A DNA stretch of 64,000 nt from Martinezella lusitana (lineage in GTDB: Bacteria > Pseudomonadota > Alphaproteobacteria > Rhizobiales > Rhizobiaceae), in NCBI RefSeq assembly GCF_900094565.1, contig NZ_FMAF01000005.1, forward strand, positions 372,001 to 436,000. The letters run 5' to 3'. The notes beneath the pieces are model-generated. The model saw only the letters and a list, made by a program, of their open reading frames with translations, searched no databases and was not told where the DNA came from. Positions 59,021 through 64,000 of the stretch are shown in pieces. Position 1 is the first letter of the stretch; every line of letters starts with the position of its first letter. A program made the position numbers and the translations under genes.

Positions 59021-59488
59021 TTACAGTCGATGCAACCGTGCTTCCCATTTGTAAAGCACGTCCGGCTCCTTCTCCTCATTGCCTGCCCCGTCCGACTCGT
59101 CAACAACGAAGAAGCCGTGTTTTTCGTAAAAGCGGCGCGCCGGCGCATTTCGTTGAAACGTCCAGAGCGAAAGCACCGGATAGGCCGATTTGGCGACATC
59201 GAGCAAACGGCTGCCGATGCCATGCCCCTGTGCCTCTGGCAAAACGTAGAGCTGATCGATCCAGTCCTCCAGAAATGCAATCACGCCGACCAAGCGGCCG
59301 CCCTCTTCCGCACCCCAGATCTGGCAGTCCTTGAACACCACTGCACTCCAGAAGCCGACATCTTCCTCCGTCGTATGAAGCCCGGAAAGCGTCGGAAGCC
59401 GCTCGTCGAAGGAGGCGCGGTGAACGGCCGCTGCTGCGGGCATGTCCGCGAGATCGAGTTTACGCAACGAAACCTTGTCTGCCATCAT
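59021..59488 (-). CDS. GNAT family N-acetyltransferase
   Basis: A 155-residue GNAT protein. The acetyl-CoA motif appears as LYVLPEAQGHGIGSRLLDVA, followed by NAPARRFYEKHGFFVVDES. Its target is unknown. The ATG overlaps the murI stop by one base (TGATG), so it is translated together with murI. Two more ATGs follow at once and make the exact start uncertain by one codon. Confidence 0.87.
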   Translation of the reverse strand: MMADKVSLRKLDLADMPAAAAVHRASFDERLPTLSGLHTTEEDVGFWSAVVFKDCQIWGAEEGGRLVGVIAFLEDWIDQLYVLPEAQGHGIGSRLLDVAKSAYPVLSLWTFQRNAPARRFYEKHGFFVVDESDGAGNEEKEPDVLYKWEARLHRL

Positions 59489-60288
59489 CAAGCCCTAAGC
59501 CCAAAACCCTGCATCAGCCGCCGGGTTGGAAAATCCGGCGCGCCTGACGTAAACATTGCAAAGTCGAAATTGTCAGGATGGACGGCATCGACGGCTTGCG
59601 GCACCAGGCTGCGCGCACGGCGCGCGATCGCCTCGGCCGGATCGAGCCAGTCGACCGGCCAGGGTGCGAGCCTGCGGAAGATGTTGGCCATGAAAGGGTA
59701 ATGCGTGCAGGCCAGCACGACGATGTCAGTCCTGCGTCCGTCCTTCTCGACGAAGCACTGATCGATCTCGGAGAGCACCGCTTCGTCGGAAACCACATCG
59801 CCCCGAATATAGGCCTCCGCCAGGCGCGCCAGATTTTCCGAACCCACGAGCCGGACATGGCATTGAGTGGCGAAGGACTGGATCAGGTCGCGCGTATAGG
59901 CCCGCTTGACCGTGCCCGGCGTCGCCAGCACCGAAACCAGACCAGAGCGGGTCCGTTCCGCAGCCGGCTTGATCGCCGGCACCGTGCCGACGAAGGTCAT
60001 TTGCGGAAAGGCGGCGCGCAGATCGGCGCCGACAAGCGTGAAAGCCGTGTTGCAGGCAATAATGCAAATTTCCGGATTGTATTGCGCGAGCAGCTTGGCG
60101 AAGAGATCGATGATGCGCTCCTTCAGTGCCGGCTCTTCCCAGCCGCCATAAGGAAAACCGGCATCATCGGCGACGTAGATGAAACCGCGCTCCGGCATCA
60201 GCACCCGCGCTTCGCGCAGCACGGTCAGGCCACCGATGCCGGAGTCGAAGACCAGGATGGGTTTCAGCTCATTCGCCGCTGCTGTCAT
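59488..60288 (-). CDS. murI: Glutamate racemase
   Basis: A 266-residue racemase supplying D-glutamate for peptidoglycan. Catalytic features are the FDSGIGG strand (D15, S16), C79 in IACNTAF, and C194 in ACTHYPF. The start overlaps the trmJ end by 20 bases and its own end overlaps the acetyltransferase start, so three genes form one tight unit. Confidence 0.95.
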   Translation of the reverse strand: MTAAANELKPILVFDSGIGGLTVLREARVLMPERGFIYVADDAGFPYGGWEEPALKERIIDLFAKLLAQYNPEICIIACNTAFTLVGADLRAAFPQMTFVGTVPAIKPAAERTRSGLVSVLATPGTVKRAYTRDLIQSFATQCHVRLVGSENLARLAEAYIRGDVVSDEAVLSEIDQCFVEKDGRRTDIVVLACTHYPFMANIFRRLAPWPVDWLDPAEAIARRARSLVPQAVDAVHPDNFDFAMFTSGAPDFPTRRLMQGFGLRA

Positions 60289-61111
60289 CGTTCGTGGTTT
60301 CCTTGGATGCGCTGGACGATCGGGGATGGGAACCGCTGCCGCGGGGAGATTTCCGCGTGAAGCGATCGAGAGACGAGATCACGCCGCGCAAGACGCTGAT
60401 TTCCTGTTCGGTGAACGCCCGGCGCGAGAGGACAGCGCGGAGATTGTCGACCATTTTCGGCTTTTTCCCGGCAGGATGGAAATAATTGCGGGCGTCCAGC
60501 GCCTCCTCGAGCTGGTCGAAAAGGCCGAAAAGTTGATCCTTCGTCGAAGGCCGCTGTTCGATTGCCTGGAAAGGCACGGCGCCGAGATCCTCCATGCCCG
60601 ACTTCATCCACTCATAGGACATCAGCAGCACGGCTTGGGCGATGTTCAGGGAAGCGAAAGCGGGATTGACGGGGAACGTCACGATCTCGTCGGCAAGCGC
60701 CACTTCCTCGTTCGTCAGGCCCCAGCGCTCGCGCCCGAAAAGAATGCCCGTGCCCTCGCCGGCCTTGAACCGGGCGCGAAGGGTCTCCGCCGCGACGACC
60801 GGCGAACGCACGGGCTTATAGCCATCGCGTTCGCGTGCCGTCGTCGCATAGACGAAGTTCAGATCGGCGACCGCCTGCTCCAACGTATCGTAGACCTTCG
60901 TCGCCTCGATGATGTGATCGGCCTTCGAAGCGGTCGCCTGCGCTCTCTCGTTCGGCCAGCCGTCACGCGGATTGACGAGGCGCAGTTCTGCGAGACCGAA
61001 ATTCGCCATGGCCCGCGCCACCATGCCGATATTCTCGCCCATCTGCGGCTCGACCAGAATGACGGCCGGCCCCTCGGCTAGAAGTTGACGCTCGCTGTTC
61101 GTGCCTGCCAT
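60269..61111 (-). CDS. trmJ: tRNA/rRNA methyltransferase, TrmJ-like (SPOUT)
   Basis: A 280-residue SPOUT methyltransferase, likely 2'-O-methylating position 32 in tRNA. Motifs: [19 protein letters not shown], then [12 protein letters not shown], the cofactor knot [17 protein letters not shown] and [15 protein letters not shown]. The frame is open far upstream but the ATG at 61111 gives the standard N-terminus. TtcA, also encoded in this window, modifies the same tRNA position. Confidence 0.9.
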   Translation of the reverse strand: MAGTNSERQLLAEGPAVILVEPQMGENIGMVARAMANFGLAELRLVNPRDGWPNERAQATASKADHIIEATKVYDTLEQAVADLNFVYATTARERDGYKPVRSPVVAAETLRARFKAGEGTGILFGRERWGLTNEEVALADEIVTFPVNPAFASLNIAQAVLLMSYEWMKSGMEDLGAVPFQAIEQRPSTKDQLFGLFDQLEEALDARNYFHPAGKKPKMVDNLRAVLSRRAFTEQEISVLRGVISSLDRFTRKSPRGSGSHPRSSSASKETTNDDSSGE

Positions 61112-61224
61112 GACGCTTTTTCTCCGGGCGCGAACCCCGTCCGCGCAAATCACGGTCGCAATAGCGAGACACCAGCCGATCGGCAAGGTTTTTGCGCGCC
61201 GGCGCCGCGACGAACCCTGCCCGA

Positions 61225-61809
61225 CTATTGCGGATTGGCCGTCTTCTGCTGATCGGAAGGCTGCTGTTGCTGCTGCTTGACAAGATCCTGCATGACCGAT
61301 TTCAGCGAGCTCGGATTGCCGTTGTCGTCGATCGTGATGATGTCGTCGATGACGGGTTTTCCGGCCTCCTGGATGACTTCGAAACGAACCGTCGTCGTCT
61401 TCTGGTAGTCGGCGTCCGATCCCATGCAGGTGGATTTCTTGAACGTGGCGAGGACTTCCGTCACATCGCCTTTGGGCGGCTGTCCGGCGAGCTTCATGTC
61501 CTCCAGCGGACAAGCATCCTGCGCGTTGACGATGACGTCGTAGTCGAACGGTGAAATCCCGTCCTCGTCGGCTGCGGGAAACTGCGCCGCCGCCTGATAT
61601 TTGGCAGCAAAATCCTTGCTGTAGACATCCTTGAGCTTGCTCTCGTCGAAAATATCCTGCCAGTCGCTGTCTCCGCCTGCCCAGTTCGAGACGGTGGCAT
61701 CCATGATGACCTTGACAGGAGCCGTCGCATCGGCCGCAAGCGCCATATTCGCCCCCAACGAGAACTGAAGGAATGTGAGGACAAGCGCGGATGCGGCGAA
61801 TTTCTGCAT
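61225..61809 (-). CDS. Secreted protein of unknown function
   Basis: A 194-residue protein with a signal peptide (MQKFAASALVLTF, ending ANMALAADA). The mature part is acidic with two cysteines (DACPLE and KSTCMGSD) that may form a disulfide, and ends in a glutamine-rich tail (KQQQQQPSDQQK). It may relate to DUF3828, but I cannot confirm that. It stands alone on the minus strand. Confidence 0.72.
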   Translation of the reverse strand: MQKFAASALVLTFLQFSLGANMALAADATAPVKVIMDATVSNWAGGDSDWQDIFDESKLKDVYSKDFAAKYQAAAQFPAADEDGISPFDYDVIVNAQDACPLEDMKLAGQPPKGDVTEVLATFKKSTCMGSDADYQKTTTVRFEVIQEAGKPVIDDIITIDDNGNPSSLKSVMQDLVKQQQQQPSDQQKTANPQ

Positions 61810-62067
61810 GATATGATTCCGTTGCGACAGGCAAAACATGGGCGACATTAGACGCATCCACCGCTTTGGCAATGGTGCCGATTTTGAAAAACCACCCGTC
61901 GGACCGAAGCTGCGCTGATAAGATTACGACGATTTCAAAAGCCGTCTTTGTCGGCGTTCCAGGCTTGTATGTTCCTTTTACAAGGAAGGCCGGGCCTTCG
62001 TATCGAGTGGATATATGCGGTTTGCTATCCGATATGCGGCGAAGACAATTTCGCCGAGGGGGACATC

Positions 62068-62265
62068 ATGTCGCGTGGCCTGTTGGTATTCGTGCGGCAG
62101 ATATTTGTCTGCCTCGCAGTTGCATTGCTCGGCGCCTGGACGTTGTTCCGGCCCAAAAGCTTTAAGGCCTTCGTGCATGAAAATTTTGGAATTTTTCCGA
62201 GCGTCAAGCCCGGCATCCAACCGATAACTATCCTCATAAGGCTCTCATCGGCTTTTTTGCTCTGA
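62068..62265 (+). CDS. Possible small membrane protein
   Basis: A 65-residue open frame with a good ribosome-binding site (GAGGGGGA before the ATG) and one long hydrophobic stretch (LLVFVRQIFVCLAVALLGAW). It sits in the 711-base gap between the secreted protein gene and icd, where nothing else is supported. No family is recognised, so it is a candidate only. Confidence 0.42.
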   Translation: MSRGLLVFVRQIFVCLAVALLGAWTLFRPKSFKAFVHENFGIFPSVKPGIQPITILIRLSSAFLL

Positions 62266-62430
62266 TACGCCAAAATGCTGGCGCAGGTCTTCGGTGCTGA
62301 AATTCTCTTTCTCGTTCATATCGTGCAGCACCTGGCTGGTTGACACTGACATCGAAAAGTCGATCGCTACCGGAAGGTGCCATGAAGCGGATGTGATGAG
62401 CAAAAACGCCGCCTTGGCGCCGCTTTGGCT

Positions 62431-62458
62431 TTGCGTTCGGAACTTGCGATGCTATAGC
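62431..62458 (+). promoter_or_regulatory. Candidate icd promoter
   Basis: TTGCGT (62431-62436) and TATAGC (62453-62458) are 16 bases apart, giving a start near 62465 and a leader of about 56 bases. The elements are moderate matches. Confidence 0.4.
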
Positions 62459-62520
62459 GCTCGAGACTTCATATCACTCACGGGGACATGCGCCCCCATC
62501 AGCTTAAACGAGGCAGAAGC

Positions 62521-63735
62521 ATGAAGAAGATCAAGGTCGCTAACCCCGTTGCCGATCTCGATGGCGACGAGATGACTCGCATCATCTGGCAGTTTATCAA
62601 AGACAAACTGATCTACCCCTACCTCGATATCGATATCGACTATTACGACCTCTCGGTCGAAAACCGCGATGCGACCAACGACCAGGTCACCGTCGACGCC
62701 GCCAACGCCATCAAGAAGCACGGCGTCGGCATCAAGTGCGCGACGATCACGCCGGATGAAGACCGCGTCAAGGAATTCAACCTCAAGCAAATGTGGAAGA
62801 GCCCGAACGGCACGATCCGCAACATCCTCGGCGGCGTCATCTTCCGCGAACCGATCATCTGCAAGAACGTGCCGCGTCTGGTTCCGGGCTGGACCAAGCC
62901 GATCGTCGTCGGCCGTCACGCCTTCGGCGACCAGTATCGCGCCACCGACTTCAAATTTCCGGGCAAGGGCAAGCTGACCATCAAGTTCGTCGGCGAAGAC
63001 GGCACGGTCATTGAAAGGGACGTCTTCGACGCCCCGGGCGCCGGCGTTGCCATGGCCATGTACAACCTCGACGAATCGATCCGCGAATTCGCTCGTGCGT
63101 CGATGATGTACGGCCTGATGCGCAAGTGGCCGGTCTATCTCTCGACCAAGAACACCATCCTCAAGGCCTATGACGGACGCTTCAAGGACATCTTCGAAGA
63201 AGTCTATCAGAGCGAATTCAAGGCGAAGTTCGACGAAGTCGGCATCACCTACGAGCACCGCCTGATCGACGACATGGTCGCCTCCGCCCTGAAGTGGTCC
63301 GGTGGCTACGTCTGGGCCTGCAAGAACTACGACGGCGACGTCCAGTCCGACACGGTTGCTCAGGGCTTCGGCTCGCTCGGCCTGATGACCTCGGTTCTCT
63401 TGACGCCGGATGGCAAGACGGTTGAAGCCGAAGCCGCCCACGGCACGGTCACCCGTCACTATCGCCAGCACCAGAAGGGCCAGGAAACCTCGACGAACTC
63501 GATCGCCTCGATCTTCGCCTGGACCCGTGGTCTCGCCCATCGCGCCAAGCTCGATGACAATGCCGAACTCGCCAAGTTTGCCGCAACGCTCGAAACCGTC
63601 TGCGTCGACACTGTCGAAGCCGGCTTCATGACCAAGGATCTGGCGCTGCTCATTGGACCGGATCAGCCGTGGCTCTCGACCACCGCCTTCCTCGACAAGA
63701 TCGACGAGAACCTCCAGAAGGCCATGGCTGCCTAA
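62521..63735 (+). CDS. icd: Isocitrate dehydrogenase, NADP-dependent
   Basis: A 404-residue homodimeric (type II, eukaryote-like) NADP-isocitrate dehydrogenase of the TCA cycle. Conserved elements: [34 protein letters not shown], the substrate motif [13 protein letters not shown], and [17 protein letters not shown]. The ATG at 62521 has GAGGCAG before it. A terminator follows. Confidence 0.97.
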   Translation: MKKIKVANPVADLDGDEMTRIIWQFIKDKLIYPYLDIDIDYYDLSVENRDATNDQVTVDAANAIKKHGVGIKCATITPDEDRVKEFNLKQMWKSPNGTIRNILGGVIFREPIICKNVPRLVPGWTKPIVVGRHAFGDQYRATDFKFPGKGKLTIKFVGEDGTVIERDVFDAPGAGVAMAMYNLDESIREFARASMMYGLMRKWPVYLSTKNTILKAYDGRFKDIFEEVYQSEFKAKFDEVGITYEHRLIDDMVASALKWSGGYVWACKNYDGDVQSDTVAQGFGSLGLMTSVLLTPDGKTVEAEAAHGTVTRHYRQHQKGQETSTNSIASIFAWTRGLAHRAKLDDNAELAKFAATLETVCVDTVEAGFMTKDLALLIGPDQPWLSTTAFLDKIDENLQKAMAA

Positions 63736-63760
63736 GCCTCGGCAACATCAAGGCTTACGG

Positions 63761-63790
63761 AAACCCGGCCTCAGTGCCGGGTTTTCTTTT
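63761..63790 (+). terminator. Rho-independent terminator of icd
   Basis: A nine-base perfect stem (63761-63769 with 63776-63784), a six-base loop and TTTTCTTTT lie 26 bases after the icd stop. Confidence 0.85.
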
Positions 63791-63853
63791 GTCACGCAAC
63801 TTGCTGACCCGCCTGAGCGATGGCAAGAATGCACCAAACCAAGGGAGGATCTT

Positions 63854-64000
63854 ATGACCGAGGAACTCGTTTTCTACACCAATCCCATGTCACGCGGACG
63901 TATCGCCCGTTGGATGCTGGAGGAAATCGGCCAGCCCTATCGCACCGAATATCTCGATTTCGGCACGACGATGAAGGCGCCCGACTATCTCTCGATGAAT
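63854..64000 (+). CDS. Glutathione S-transferase, N-terminal part
   Basis: The gene runs off the window after 49 codons. The visible start MTEELVFYTNPMSRGRIARW followed by MLEEIGQPY is the thioredoxin-fold N-domain of a GST: a short strand, then the catalytic serine region and helix. AAGGGAGGA lies seven bases before the ATG. The subclass cannot be decided from this piece. Confidence 0.85.
   Translation, partial: MTEELVFYTNPMSRGRIARWMLEEIGQPYRTEYLDFGTTMKAPDYLSMN

Noticed and set aside
57784..59334. Open frame of 516 codons on the plus strand
   Set aside because: Antisense to lldD and the GNAT gene; His/Arg-rich product without domain.
62294..62524. Short plus-strand frame before icd
   Set aside because: No ribosome-binding site, runs through the likely icd promoter and leader, residue make-up not protein-like.

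Overview
This 64 kb window is a dense, GC-rich stretch of ordinary chromosome from an alphaproteobacterium of the Rhizobiales, most likely Rhizobium or a close relative. The basis is gene content and protein sequence: a SUF operon headed by an IscS-like desulfurase, purC-purS-purQ and purL-bolA-grxD neighbourhoods, a fused MoeA/MobA-like protein beside cox-type accessory genes, and DUF1127, TtcA and TrmJ proteins of rhizobial type. The genus is my inference from recall, not from a search. I see no tRNA, rRNA, insertion sequence, prophage or CRISPR array.

Layout. 1-2.7 kb: the 3' part of gcvP with a strong terminator, a small hydrolase and an orphan antitoxin-like HTH protein. 2.75-9.8 kb: a minus-strand Fe-S assembly operon (IscS-like, sufB, sufC, sufD, sufS, SufT-like, sufA). 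Its promoter has a TGA-N9-TCA motif of the rhizobial iron (RirA) operator type between the -35 and -10. 10-16.4 kb: hydrolase, acetyltransferase, a large exported caspase-fold protein that has lost both catalytic residues, tyrS, a decayed hydrolase and a small alkyltransferase-like protein. 16.4-25.2 kb: a giant AsmA-like protein, bcp plus a ferritin-like DUF455 gene, an M23 peptidase, a DEAD-box helicase, Nudix and TfoX-N proteins. 25.2-30.1 kb: a tightly coupled minus-strand set (MoxR ATPase, VWA/CoxE, XdhC N- and C-domains, MoeA-MobA fusion) that looks like a molybdenum-hydroxylase maturation kit without its enzyme.

30.1-45.5 kb: flavin reductase, an orphan periplasmic binding protein, rpe, purB, membrane proteins, then purC-purS-kptA-purQ with an RNA 2'-phosphotransferase gene set between purS and purQ. 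After a lipoprotein and a P-loop ATPase come a DUF1127 gene divergent from a MocR-type regulator with a palindrome over its start codon, a PagL-like outer-membrane protein, purL and bolA. 45.5-54.2 kb: a membrane lipase-like protein, grxD, two tandem MFS exporters, an adenylate cyclase, two tandem inositol-phosphatase-like genes and ttcA. 54.3-64 kb: glsA directly behind the rpsD terminator, a HerA-like ATPase, an FMN-dependent lactate dehydrogenase, trmJ-murI-acetyltransferase with overlapping ends, a secreted protein, a possible 65-residue membrane protein, icd and the start of a glutathione S-transferase gene.

The common threads are iron-sulfur biology (SUF operon, BolA, GrxD, TtcA, iron-permease family), purine synthesis (purB, C, S, Q, L) and envelope proteins. 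Most genes are housekeeping. The best leads for something less described are the pseudo-caspase, the orphan cox-type maturation cluster, the kptA insertion and the MocR/DUF1127 control region.
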